A stretch of DNA of 42,574 nt from an uncultured Alphaproteobacteria bacterium (GTDB lineage: Bacteria > Pseudomonadota > Alphaproteobacteria > RF32 > CAG-239), in the NCBI GenBank assembly GCA_944392865.1, contig CALXYD010000010.1, positions 1-42,574 on the forward strand, in the 5' to 3' direction. Position numbers and translations under genes: made by a program. Positions 16,670-24,913 of the stretch are shown piece by piece (position 1 is the stretch's first letter; the number at the start of each line of letters is the position of its first letter). The notes below the pieces were generated by a model, which was given only the letters and a program-made list of their open reading frames with translations, did not search any database and was not told where the DNA came from.

Positions 16670-17263
16670 ATGTCTGGCCGTTACATAGAGCAGCTGATAA
16701 AGATTATCGCCAAATTTCCTTCTTTGGGCAGCCGTTCGGCGCGCAGGATAGTCTTGTATTTGCTAAAGAAAAAAGAAACATTGATACCGCAGTTGATAAC
16801 CGCATTGGAAGAAGTTCAAAACAATATCAAAATTTGCGATATCTGTGGCAACTATGATACGGAAAATCCTTGCTCAATATGCAGTTCCGCTTCAAGAGAT
16901 TCCGGCTTGTTATGCGTTGTGCAGGATATTAGCGATTTATGGGCGCTGGAAAGAGGCGGTTTATATAAGGGGCGCTATCATATATTGGGCGGTGTTTTGT
17001 CTGCAATTGAGGGCGTAACGCCGGAAGATTTGAACATAGATAAACTGTTAAATCGGATAGAGCAGGAAGAAATATCGGAAATTATCTTAGCTCTGCCGGC
17101 CACCGTAGACGGCCAGATAACCATGCACTACATCTCATCGCTGTTAAAAGACAAAGATATCAAGGTATCCACCTTAGCGCAGGGAATACCCGTTGGCGGA
17201 GAGTTGGACTATATGGATGATGGAACGATTAAACTGGCGTTGGATATGCGCAAGCGCTTATAA
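16670..17263 (+). CDS. recR: Recombination protein RecR
   Basis: The 197-residue protein has the RecR helix-hairpin-helix (IAKFPSLGSRSARRIVLYLL), a four-cysteine zinc finger (CDICGNYDTENPCSIC) and a Toprim domain (LCVVQDISDLWALE, then GRYHILGGVLSAIEG). RecR works with RecO and RecF to load RecA on gapped DNA. AGGGG precedes the ATG. Its last six bases overlap the convergent phoB-type gene. Confidence 0.94.
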   Translation: MSGRYIEQLIKIIAKFPSLGSRSARRIVLYLLKKKETLIPQLITALEEVQNNIKICDICGNYDTENPCSICSSASRDSGLLCVVQDISDLWALERGGLYKGRYHILGGVLSAIEGVTPEDLNIDKLLNRIEQEEISEIILALPATVDGQITMHYISSLLKDKDIKVSTLAQGIPVGGELDYMDDGTIKLALDMRKRL

Positions 17264-17998
17264 ATCGCTATCTTCGCCCTCATCAAGACCATCTTTATCC
17301 GATTCGCTAAGCGGGATATTTTTATCAATGGCATAGCCGTTTGCCCGCACGGTTCGGATAAAATCCTCTCCGTATTTGTTAAGCGATTTGCGTAACCGTC
17401 GGATATGCACGTCAACCGTTCGCGATTCGACAAAGATATTTTCACCCCAAACGGATTTAAGCAACACTTCGCGCGAAAAAACTTTTCCCGGTTCTTTTAA
17501 CAACATTTTAAGCAACCGAAATTCTGTCGGGCTGAGGTGGATATAATTTTCGCCGCGCCAAACTTTTCGCTCTGTCAAATCCATGGTAATATCTTCAAAA
17601 GTAATAATTTTATCTTTTTCTTCAAATAAGGGCGCCCGCCGCATATTTGTTTTGACCCGCGCCATCAATTCCGGCACCGAAAAGGGCTTGGTAACATAAT
17701 CGTCCGCGCCGGCACCCAACCCTTTAATCTTATCCTCTTCCTGACTTTTGGCCGTAAGCATAATTATTGGAATATTCTTAATATCCGGTTTGGAGCGAAC
17801 CATTTTGCAAATTTCAACACCTGATATTTCCGGCAACATCCAGTCCAACAAAATAACCGCCGGCATTAACCGCTCTATCTCACTGACGGCGTTAAGCCCG
17901 TTTGATACGGTTGCCACTTCGTAACCTTCTTTTTCCAGGTTATAGCTAAGTAGCATTGCCAGCGATTCTTCGTCTTCAATAATCATAACCAGGCTCAT
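17258..17998 (-). CDS. OmpR/PhoB-family response regulator
   Basis: The 246-residue protein has an N-terminal receiver domain with acidic pocket IIEDEE, phospho-acceptor Asp52 (ILLDWMLP) and the TKPF lysine. A C-terminal winged-helix DNA-binding domain follows (LSPTEFRLLKMLLKEPGKVFSR, RTVDVHIRRLRKSL, VRANGYAI). It is closest in style to PhoB, the phosphate-starvation regulator. It carries an extra acidic tail of about 20 residues after the usual end. No histidine kinase or phoU is nearby, so the partner and signal are unknown. It lies four bases after rpe on the same strand, so both are likely co-transcribed. Confidence 0.88.
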   Translation of the reverse strand: MSLVMIIEDEESLAMLLSYNLEKEGYEVATVSNGLNAVSEIERLMPAVILLDWMLPEISGVEICKMVRSKPDIKNIPIIMLTAKSQEEDKIKGLGAGADDYVTKPFSVPELMARVKTNMRRAPLFEEKDKIITFEDITMDLTERKVWRGENYIHLSPTEFRLLKMLLKEPGKVFSREVLLKSVWGENIFVESRTVDVHIRRLRKSLNKYGEDFIRTVRANGYAIDKNIPLSESDKDGLDEGEDSDL

Positions 17999-18002
17999 AT
18001 TT

Positions 18003-18641
18003 TTATCCTCTCAATAATTTGATATTTTCAGCATATTTATCGTCGGCAAAAACAGAAGTTCCCGCCACCAGAATATCTGCTCCGGCTTGGACGCAAATCC
18101 GAGCGTTATCTTTATTGATACCGCCATCAACTTCAATCAATATATTTCTGGTTGAGCGGTATTCATTTACAAAACGTATTTTATCCGGCGTATCTTCACG
18201 AAATCTCTGCCCGCAAAATCCGGGATTAACCGCCATAACCAAGACCATATCCACAAGGGAAAGGTAGGGGCAAATTTGTTTGATATCAGAATCCGGTCTC
18301 AGGGTAATGCCGGCCTTTATGCCATATTTTTTTATCAACTTAATGGCTTTTTCAGGTTTATCCGTAGCCTCCAGATGAAACGTAATAAAATCCGCCCCTG
18401 CTTCAGCATACCACGGAATAACTTCCAGCGGATTCGTTACCATCAAATGCACATCTATTAAAAGGGATGTATACTTTTTAATATGTTTTAAAATTTGTGG
18501 GCCGAAAGTCAGATTAGGCACAAAATGTCCGTCCATCACGTCAAAATGCAACAAATCCGCGCCGGCTTTTTCCAAAGCGGCGGCAGCCTCGCCCAAACGG
18601 GCACTGTCAGCAGCCAAAAGGCTGGGAGCAATTTTTATCAT
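18003..18641 (-). CDS. rpe: Ribulose-phosphate 3-epimerase
   Basis: The 212-residue TIM-barrel protein has the family signatures LLHFDVMDGHFVPNLTFGP, HLEATDKPEKAI, VNPGFCGQRF and IEVDGGINKDNA. These include the metal-binding His and Asp residues. It interconverts ribulose-5-phosphate and xylulose-5-phosphate in the pentose phosphate pathway. AAGGAG precedes the ATG. The response regulator gene follows after four bases. Confidence 0.94.
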   Translation of the reverse strand: MIKIAPSLLAADSARLGEAAAALEKAGADLLHFDVMDGHFVPNLTFGPQILKHIKKYTSLLIDVHLMVTNPLEVIPWYAEAGADFITFHLEATDKPEKAIKLIKKYGIKAGITLRPDSDIKQICPYLSLVDMVLVMAVNPGFCGQRFREDTPDKIRFVNEYRSTRNILIEVDGGINKDNARICVQAGADILVAGTSVFADDKYAENIKLLRG

Positions 18642-18783
18642 ATTTTCTCCTTAAACAGGGGTTTAATTAAAAATAGCCGTTAAAGTTTAACTTGAGGTTA
18701 AGCAGCTGATGGTTGAGGGCTTGATTTTCACAAAAACATAAATATTTTTCAGGCGGTGTAATTTTTATTATAAGGAGAAGAAA

Positions 18784-19272
18784 ATGGGAGAAATGGCTCA
18801 AAAAATTTCCAAAATTAACAAGGACGAACTGTTAAAAATATTAAACAGCGCCTATGCCGAAGAATGGCTGGCATATTACCAGTATTGGCTTGGCGCCAAA
18901 GTTGCCGAAGGAATTGAGCGTATAAAAATAGCCGAAGAATTTATGGAACACGCAGAAGAAGAATTAAAACACGCCGGATGGCTTGCCGAACGTATAATCC
19001 AGTTGGGCGGAACGCCTGTCCTAAATCCTGGAGAATGGCAGAAAATAGCCGTCTGTAAATACGATGCACCGGCAGATGGAAATACGGAAACGCTTGTGGC
19101 ACAAAATCTTGTCGCTGAGCGGTGTGCTGTTGCCCGTTATCAACAGATTTGTGAAATGTGCGGCAAAGAAGATATTGAAACATTTCGCATATCGGAAAAA
19201 ATCCTAAAAGAGGAAATTGAACACGAACAGGAAATGGAGGATTTTACCGCAGATTTTGCATATTATAAATAG
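18784..19272 (+). CDS. Ferritin-like di-iron protein (bacterioferritin/DPS-like)
   Basis: The 162-residue four-helix protein has two ExxH motifs typical of ferritin-like di-iron centres (EEFMEHAEEELKHAGW and EEIEHEQEM), with glutamates in helices 1 and 3 (YAEEWLAYYQYW, VAERCAVARYQQI). It is probably an iron-storage or peroxide-detoxifying cage protein of the DPS-like type. It lacks an obvious haem-ligand Met at the bacterioferritin position, so the subfamily is uncertain. AAGGAG precedes the ATG. The gene stands alone with a 142-base upstream gap that shows no confident promoter. Confidence 0.78.
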   Translation: MGEMAQKISKINKDELLKILNSAYAEEWLAYYQYWLGAKVAEGIERIKIAEEFMEHAEEELKHAGWLAERIIQLGGTPVLNPGEWQKIAVCKYDAPADGNTETLVAQNLVAERCAVARYQQICEMCGKEDIETFRISEKILKEEIEHEQEMEDFTADFAYYK

Positions 19273-19343
19273 GCGTCTATAACCTAATATTAACCTCTTA
19301 GGGCTATCCTATAACCATGGGTAAACATTAGGGACGAATACAG

Positions 19344-20246
19344 ATGCCGGATAAAGAACTGAAAAAGCGCATAAGACAATGGGTGGAGTGGCTACAGGTT
19401 CAAAGAAACTACTCCGAGCATACCATACAGAGTTATTTAAGCGACTTGGAAATTTTTTTGAAATATCTGTCAAAAGAAAAAGTAACTTTGTCAGAATTAA
19501 AAAAATTGGATGTCCGCTCATTTCGTAGTTTCTTTAGCCTACGCGCCAAAAAAGGAATCAGCCGCACCACCATTGCCCGGGAAGAGTCGGCAGTTCGTAA
19601 TTTCTTCAAATGGCTTGATGAAAACAGAATTATCAGCAATCCGGCTATTTTTCAGATAGCTACGCCCAAATTGCCCAAAGTTCTGCCACGGGCGCTTGAT
19701 GTCAATACGACTCTGGACATTATAGAACAGGCGTTGAAAGATTGTAGTGAACCTTGGCTCGGCGTGCGTAATAGTGCTATCTTTACATTGATGTATGGAT
19801 GCGGGCTGCGTATTGCTGAAGCTTTGTCATTAAATGTGGAAGACATTAACCAAAGCGAGTTTATTAAAATTCGCGGCAAAGGGAATAAAGAAAGATACGT
19901 TCCGATTCTCCCGATTGTGCTTGAGAAAATTGAAGAATACAAAAAATGTTGCCCGTATAATTTAAAACCGGGGCAAGCGCTGTTTTTAGGCGCCAAAGGG
20001 GAGCGCGTTTGCTCACGCATAATTCAACGAAAACTACAAAACATTCGGGAGAAATTAAACTTACCGGATAACGTAACGCCGCACGCCCTTCGCCACTCAT
20101 TTGCGACGCACTTGTTGGCACAAGGGTCTGATTTGCGTTCAATACAAGAGCTTTTAGGACACGCCTCGTTGAGCTCTACGCAACGCTACACCGATGTTGA
20201 TTTGGAAAAAATACAGGAAGAGTATAAAAAAGCCTTTCCGGATTAA
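19344..20246 (+). CDS. xerC: Tyrosine recombinase XerC
   Basis: The 300-residue protein has an N-terminal SAM-like core-binding domain and a C-terminal catalytic domain. The latter has the full residue set: Arg in YGCGLRIAEAL, Lys in IRGKGNKER, HxxR in TPHALRHSFATHLL, His in LLGHASLSSTQ and the nucleophile Tyr282 in QRYTDVD. Size and motifs match the chromosomal dimer-resolving recombinases XerC/XerD rather than phage or ICE integrases. No dif-like site was recognised near it. Confidence 0.88.
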   Translation: MPDKELKKRIRQWVEWLQVQRNYSEHTIQSYLSDLEIFLKYLSKEKVTLSELKKLDVRSFRSFFSLRAKKGISRTTIAREESAVRNFFKWLDENRIISNPAIFQIATPKLPKVLPRALDVNTTLDIIEQALKDCSEPWLGVRNSAIFTLMYGCGLRIAEALSLNVEDINQSEFIKIRGKGNKERYVPILPIVLEKIEEYKKCCPYNLKPGQALFLGAKGERVCSRIIQRKLQNIREKLNLPDNVTPHALRHSFATHLLAQGSDLRSIQELLGHASLSSTQRYTDVDLEKIQEEYKKAFPD

Positions 20247-20315
20247 GATTAAAAAAACATAATGTCATAATAAAGGAGAGACAAGTTTCTTAAAGCCGGC
20301 GTATTCTCATCATAC

Positions 20316-20338
20316 AAAAAGCGCCTCAAAAGAGGCGC
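20316..20338 (-). terminator. Rho-independent terminator of rpmG
   Basis: GCGCCTC (20321-20327) and GAGGCGC (20332-20338) form a perfect 7 bp GC-rich stem with a four-base loop. On the minus strand it is followed by five T. It lies 28 bases beyond the rpmG stop. Confidence 0.85.
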
Positions 20339-20365
20339 CTGAACCAAACCGCTAAAAAGAAATCA

Positions 20366-20533
20366 TTACTTCAATTTCTTCTCAACAAACTCTTCGTGCT
20401 TTCTGGTCTTCTTATCATACTTTCTCATAACCAGTTTTTCCGGATGTGTTCTCGGATTCTTCTCTGCCAGATAAAACGTGCCTGTTTTAGCACTGCTTTC
20501 CATCTTAACAACAACTTTTACTGCTTTTGCCAT
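20366..20533 (-). CDS. rpmG: 50S ribosomal protein L33
   Basis: The gene encodes a 55-residue basic protein: MAKAVKVVVKMESSAKTG at the start, FYLAEKNPRTHPEKL in the middle and EEFVEKKLK at the end. This is the standard L33 sequence of proteobacteria without the zinc-binding cysteines. It is a structural protein of the large ribosomal subunit. It stands alone with its own promoter (20582-20609) and terminator (20316-20338). Confidence 0.95.
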   Translation of the reverse strand: MAKAVKVVVKMESSAKTGTFYLAEKNPRTHPEKLVMRKYDKKTRKHEEFVEKKLK

Positions 20534-20581
20534 TATTTTACTCTTATAAATTCAAGGTTAAACACAAAAAACTTTACACGC

Positions 20582-20609
20582 AATATACAGTTATTAAATT
20601 TAATGTCAA
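20582..20609 (-). promoter_or_regulatory. Sigma-70-type promoter of rpmG
   Basis: On the minus strand TTGACA (20609-20604) and TATATT (20587-20582) are 16 bases apart. This gives a start near 20575, about 40 bases before the ATG. The -35 begins nine bases after the stop of the upstream protease gene. Confidence 0.7.
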
Positions 20610-20617
20610 TAAGAATT

Positions 20618-21649
20618 TTATCCAAGTTTATTTTTTATCAGCCGGATGGCGATTTTTATATCTTTTTGAAAATCAGATTTATCCGGTGTTGTACAACTGT
20701 TATCAAGCCCGGTGCAAATTTGCGGTGTCAATCCGTAGTCGTCAAGCGGTCTACCTGATGGCGTATAAAAATGCCCGCTTGTCAAAAACAATGTTTGGTC
20801 TTTTAGCGTGTAGGTATTTTGGATACTTCCCTTGCCGAAAGTTTTTGTTCCGATAAGCACCGCGCGGCTCTGTTCGCTGAGCGCTGCCGCAATAAGCTCT
20901 GCCGCCGATGCGGTGGTATTATCCGTTAAAACCGTAATAGGCTTGCTCTGAAAGATATCGCCCGGAGTCGCCATATAATATTTACGTTGATTATGGTTGT
21001 CCTGGCTATACGCAATCAATGATGTATCCAGAAATAAATCAGCGGTCTTAAGCGCCTCGTTGAAATTTCCGCCGGCACATCCGCGTAAATCCAAAATAAT
21101 ACCGTCCGCCTGCGAATGAGCCTCAACGATTTTTTGAATAGCTTGCGAAATACCGATATAAAACAGCGACGGCCTTAAATAAATAATGCGATTTGTCTCG
21201 TCGTATCTGGTCGTAAATTGTGCTTTGGGCAAAATATCAAATCGCGAAAAATCGTCAAAATGGGCGGCAAATTCCCGAAGAATAAAATCTTCCGCCTCAT
21301 GCTCTTTCCCGGCAAGTCCGTCAAAACGTTCTACGCCGGTCTGCAACACATTGATAACCAGTTCCCGCCACAAATCCGCTTGCTTCTGCTCTTTGGGCAG
21401 TTCAAAAATGCCGATAAGATTGTCATTTTGGTATAAAAACGCTTTCGCCCCGTTATGCCGAAAAGATAAACTGCTGTCTATGTTTTTTAGATTTTCCAGA
21501 CTGCTCAAAGCCGCTGTTTGCACATTGCTTGTATCTGCGCCTGTTTGCTCTAAAAGGGCAAACCAGGATTGGATTTTTGTAAAATTATAAGCCGCGGCAT
21601 CTCTGGCGCAGAAAAAACAAACAAATAAAAATACAATAAACTTTGCCAT
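20618..21649 (-). CDS. S41-family peptidase (tail-specific protease type)
   Basis: The 343-residue exported protein has a signal peptide (MAKFIVFLFVCFFCARDAAA) and a C-terminal S41 catalytic domain: ADGIILDLRGCAGG, the Ser in DNTTASAAELIAAAL and the Lys in GTKTFGKGSIQNT. These form the Ser-Lys dyad of C-terminal processing peptidases. The region between the signal peptide and the catalytic part shows no recognisable PDZ domain, unlike CtpA. The ATG at 21649 was chosen because it starts the signal peptide and lies four bases after the xthA stop; the gene is likely translated with xthA. Confidence 0.82.
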   Translation of the reverse strand: MAKFIVFLFVCFFCARDAAAYNFTKIQSWFALLEQTGADTSNVQTAALSSLENLKNIDSSLSFRHNGAKAFLYQNDNLIGIFELPKEQKQADLWRELVINVLQTGVERFDGLAGKEHEAEDFILREFAAHFDDFSRFDILPKAQFTTRYDETNRIIYLRPSLFYIGISQAIQKIVEAHSQADGIILDLRGCAGGNFNEALKTADLFLDTSLIAYSQDNHNQRKYYMATPGDIFQSKPITVLTDNTTASAAELIAAALSEQSRAVLIGTKTFGKGSIQNTYTLKDQTLFLTSGHFYTPSGRPLDDYGLTPQICTGLDNSCTTPDKSDFQKDIKIAIRLIKNKLG

Positions 21650-21653
21650 TATC

Positions 21654-22448
21654 CTAAAATCCAAATTCCGCAACCAACGCCGTATGGTCAGACGGTTTGT
21701 TCATCACCCGTAACGATTTATCAACCAGGCATGTCGTTAGACGTTCTGCCAATGGCGCGGTTATAAACAGATAATCTATTCTTAAACCGGAATTGGTTAC
21801 AAAAGAGTTAGCAGTATAGTCCCAAAACGTAAAACCTTCCATATTCGGATATAACAGCCTGAAAGCATCGTGGTAACCGGCAAATGCAAGCGCACGGATT
21901 TTATCTTGCACCGGCTTGCAGTATAGCGGGCTTCCCTTAAATCTATCCGCATCAAAAACATCAATCTCCTGCATCATAACATTAAAATCCCCGCCGATAA
22001 TAACGGGTACGCCTATTCGGTAAAGTTCAACGGCTCTTTTATAGAAACAGTCAAACCAGCGGAGTTTATAAGCAAGTTTTTCTTTTTCCGTATTCTTATC
22101 CGGAGAGCAGCCGTTTGGTGCGTAAACGGACGCGGCATAAAAATCAAGTTGAGGCGCATGGACTAAAATTTCTATATAGCGAGCCGCCGTATCCTCTTGC
22201 ATATCCGGCAGATTTTTAGCCGTAATTTCAAAATCGTATTGGCTCAAAATCGCCACGCCGTTATAACTTTTCTGCCCCAGCACCGCTGCTTTATAGCCGA
22301 GGCTCTCGCACTCAAAATACAAAAAGTTTTCGGTTTCGCATTTTATTTCCTGCAAAAAAACAATATCCGGCCGGTTTTCTTTGAGCCATTGGCACAGATT
22401 GGCCGAACGTGCTTTGGCAGAATTGATGTTATAAGTTGCTATTTTCAT
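21654..22448 (-). CDS. xthA: Exodeoxyribonuclease III
   Basis: The 264-residue protein has the exonuclease III / AP endonuclease signatures. It starts MKIATYNINSAKAR and has DIVFLQEIKCE (metal-binding Glu), IIGGDFNVM, FWDYTANSF, LRIDYLFIT and SDHTALVAEF (catalytic His). It cleaves at abasic sites and degrades 3' ends in base-excision repair. AGGAGC precedes the ATG. It is divergent from the SPOR-domain gene. Confidence 0.92.
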   Translation of the reverse strand: MKIATYNINSAKARSANLCQWLKENRPDIVFLQEIKCETENFLYFECESLGYKAAVLGQKSYNGVAILSQYDFEITAKNLPDMQEDTAARYIEILVHAPQLDFYAASVYAPNGCSPDKNTEKEKLAYKLRWFDCFYKRAVELYRIGVPVIIGGDFNVMMQEIDVFDADRFKGSPLYCKPVQDKIRALAFAGYHDAFRLLYPNMEGFTFWDYTANSFVTNSGLRIDYLFITAPLAERLTTCLVDKSLRVMNKPSDHTALVAEFGF

Positions 22449-22560
22449 TTTTGCTCCTGTTGAGTATGTTGCCGATGAAATTTTAACGAATACAAATTAA
22501 ATGATTGTAAACGTTTTTAAGATTACATTACCCAAAACGGATAATGATGGAGGAATAATA

Positions 22561-23496
22561 ATGTCAGGAGTCTTTTCGCGGGCGGGCGATACGGAAAATG
22601 ATTTTCATCAACGTGTTGCGGATCAAAGTATACAAAGCCTGGAAGACCGGCAGGACGAAATAAGGCGCGCCAAAAACGGTTTTATCGGTATGTTGGCGGG
22701 TATCGTTGTCGGCGGAGTCGTTGGCTGGCTGTTTTTAGGGCCTGCGGATAATATGAATCAAAATCAGCCGATTCCCGTAATTCGCCGTCCGGTAACGCCG
22801 GCAAAAGTATTACCGAATGACCCCGGCGGGATGGAAATAGATAATCAGGACAGGGAGATTTATCATATCGTTGAGAAAAAGCCCAAACCGATTGGCGAAG
22901 TAAATATACGCCCGGCACCGGATACGCCGAAGTTGGATATAAAGCCGACAATGTCTTCCTCTGAGGCAATGGAAAATCTGGTCGCCAGCATTGATGAAGA
23001 TGATAGCTTGGATGTTGCTTCACAAAACAATATCAAGCTTGCCTCCAGGGATTTGGAACCGGTTCGCACCAATAGTGCGGAAAAGGTAACGATTCCCGAA
23101 AAAATTAAAGAAATAGACATCAAAGTGCAAGATACCGTAAATTCGGCAAGCGCTGCCACGGCAGATAAGGCGGATAAAAAAGATATAGCGCCGGCAAAGC
23201 AAGAAACCGTAGTCGCGCAAGAAAAGCCAAAGCCGGATGCTTTTGCCAAAGGAATGTGGTATACGCAGATAATCGCTTCATCAAGCCGCAAATCCGTGCA
23301 GAGTTTATGGAATAAGCTTTCGGCCAAACACACGTTTTTGAAAGAATATCCGCACGAGATAGAGGAGATAAAAACCGCCGCCGGCAGCACGTTATATCGC
23401 CTGAAAGTCGGTTCTTTCAAAACGCGCGAGGACGCCGCTGTTTTGGGTAACAAATTAAAGCAAAATAAAATCAGCAGCATAATCAAACAGAATTAA
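22561..23496 (+). CDS. SPOR-domain membrane protein
   Basis: The 311-residue protein has a short cytoplasmic N-terminus, one membrane segment (GFIGMLAGIVVGGVVGWLFL), a long low-complexity periplasmic linker and a C-terminal SPOR domain of about 75 residues (MWYTQIIASSSRKSVQSLWNK to LGNKLKQNKISSIIK). SPOR domains bind denuded peptidoglycan at division sites. The ATG at 22561 follows GGAGG; the frame to 22501 is not needed. nagZ follows after 12 bases, the usual alphaproteobacterial order. Confidence 0.85.
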   Translation: MSGVFSRAGDTENDFHQRVADQSIQSLEDRQDEIRRAKNGFIGMLAGIVVGGVVGWLFLGPADNMNQNQPIPVIRRPVTPAKVLPNDPGGMEIDNQDREIYHIVEKKPKPIGEVNIRPAPDTPKLDIKPTMSSSEAMENLVASIDEDDSLDVASQNNIKLASRDLEPVRTNSAEKVTIPEKIKEIDIKVQDTVNSASAATADKADKKDIAPAKQETVVAQEKPKPDAFAKGMWYTQIIASSSRKSVQSLWNKLSAKHTFLKEYPHEIEEIKTAAGSTLYRLKVGSFKTREDAAVLGNKLKQNKISSIIKQN

Positions 23497-23508
23497 GGCG
23501 GTAGAATA

Positions 23509-24573
23509 ATGGAGAAACCGATTTTAGCAGCGATGCTGTCATGCAGCGGATTAGAATTGACAGATGAGGAAAAGAAATATTTTTCGCATAGCAATCCGCT
23601 CGGTGTCAGCCTGTTTAATCGCAATATAAAAAATGATGAGCAGTTAAAAAAGCTGATAAAAGAAATAAAAGAGGTTATCGGACGGGAAGATGTTTTGATT
23701 GCCGTGGATGAAGAAGGCGGGCGCGTAACCCGCTTAGTGGCGGCAGGACATCCGCAGTATGCGTCGGGAGAAGTTTTAGGCGCGGCACCGGTAGAATACA
23801 GCCGCTATCATGCAGAGTTAATTGCCGAAGATTTGTATGCGCTGGGGATAAACGTCAACTACGCGCCGGTGGTAGATAAAAAGACCACACCGCAAAATAA
23901 AGTGCTGGAAGGGCGTTGCTTTAGCGATAAACCGGAAGAAATCGTCAGCCGAGCGCAAATAATGGCTCAAACCTATATTGACAAGGCAATATGTCCTTGT
24001 ATCAAGCACATTCCCGGACACTTTTCTTCCGAAGACGACCCGCATTTATCTATTCCGCATACGCACCTGCCGGTTGAGAAAATTAAAAAGGAAATTGCTT
24101 ATTTGCAAAATCTTAGCCGTTTTCCTCTGGCAATGACTGCGCATATCGTTTTAGACAGTATTGACGGCGAATATCCGGCAACTCAGTCCCAAAAAGTTAT
24201 CTCTGAAGTGATACGCGGATATTTGGGCTTTGATAATTTTCTTTTGAGTGACGCGACTGATATGCGTGCATTGAAAGGGAGCATATCCGAGCGGATAGTC
24301 TGGAGTCTGGACGCCGGCGTTGATGCTGTTTGCTGCTGTTCCGGCCGGATAGAGGATACGGCGGCAGTTTGTCATGAACAGCGCTTTTTAACGGAAAAGT
24401 CGCAAATTCGGTTTGCCAAAATAAAAAAAGTCATTCATAATACCCCTAAAAGAACGAATAAGGAAGAGGTTGAGAAACTTTACGATACGGCTTTTAAGGA
24501 CAAGCGATATATAAAATATTCTTATGATGCAACGGAGGTGTTGCACCAAATGCTAAAGAAAGGAGCGAATTAA
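23509..24573 (+). CDS. nagZ: Beta-N-acetylhexosaminidase NagZ
   Basis: The 354-residue family 3 glycoside hydrolase has the NagZ features LGVSLFNRNI, VDEEGGRVTRL and the His/Asp loop KHIPGHFSSEDDPHLSIPH. The nucleophile Asp lies in LLSDATDMRAL. It removes N-acetylglucosamine from muropeptides in cell-wall recycling. Its stop overlaps the next start by one base (TAATG), so translation is coupled. The scpA-scpB genes that often follow are missing here. Confidence 0.9.
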   Translation: MEKPILAAMLSCSGLELTDEEKKYFSHSNPLGVSLFNRNIKNDEQLKKLIKEIKEVIGREDVLIAVDEEGGRVTRLVAAGHPQYASGEVLGAAPVEYSRYHAELIAEDLYALGINVNYAPVVDKKTTPQNKVLEGRCFSDKPEEIVSRAQIMAQTYIDKAICPCIKHIPGHFSSEDDPHLSIPHTHLPVEKIKKEIAYLQNLSRFPLAMTAHIVLDSIDGEYPATQSQKVISEVIRGYLGFDNFLLSDATDMRALKGSISERIVWSLDAGVDAVCCCSGRIEDTAAVCHEQRFLTEKSQIRFAKIKKVIHNTPKRTNKEEVEKLYDTAFKDKRYIKYSYDATEVLHQMLKKGAN

Positions 24574-24788
24574 TGATTTGGGTTTTGGTCATAATTATTG
24601 TTATCGTCATTTATAATGCGGAGAAAATGCCATCTTTGATGAACAAAATCAAGGATGAAGTGCCGCATACGGTAGAAGCCGTCAAAAAGGCATCAAAAGA
24701 TATTAAGGAAAAGGCGCAGGCTGCGCATACGGAGAAGAAAAATTCTTCGGCGGCAAAAAACGAAAAAAATAACGCCGAAAATAAGTGA
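24573..24788 (+). CDS. Small TatA/TatB-like membrane protein
   Basis: The 71-residue product has an N-terminal hydrophobic helix (MIWVLVIIIVIVIY), a hinge and an amphipathic, Lys-rich helix (EKMPSLMNKIKDEVPHTVEAV) with a charged tail. That is the layout of Tat translocase subunits A and B. The conserved Phe-Gly-Pro hinge is replaced by Tyr-Asn-Ala. Its place after nagZ matches where tatA lies in many alphaproteobacteria, but no tatB or tatC follows, so it may be a diverged or repurposed copy. Confidence 0.55.
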   Translation: MIWVLVIIIVIVIYNAEKMPSLMNKIKDEVPHTVEAVKKASKDIKEKAQAAHTEKKNSSAAKNEKNNAENK

Positions 24789-24805
24789 TTGCTTACGACA
24801 GCAAG

Positions 24806-24843
24806 AAAGAGGAGTGTTTCAATCTGAAACACTCCTCTTTTTG
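24806..24843. terminator. Strong terminator between convergent blocks
   Basis: A perfect 15 bp inverted repeat (24806-24820 with 24826-24840) has a five-base loop and is followed by T-residues on the plus strand. It ends the SPOR-nagZ transcript. A second inverted repeat (24866-24872 with 24889-24895) lies just before the end of the minus-strand secretion block but has no T-run. Confidence 0.85.
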
Positions 24844-24913
24844 CAATTCCGGATACTACTATGGATTAAGCATTTCTGCAATCTCCGGTGCTTAAGTATA
24901 AATTTGTGAAAAA

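Noticed and set aside
18642..18783. Promoter or regulatory repeat before the ferritin-like gene
   Set aside because: Only a TTGATT without a well-placed -10 and short imperfect repeats; not enough to call.
19344..20246. XerC-type recombinase as integrase of a mobile element
   Set aside because: Size and motifs fit housekeeping XerC/XerD. No att-like repeats, tRNA or phage genes are nearby.
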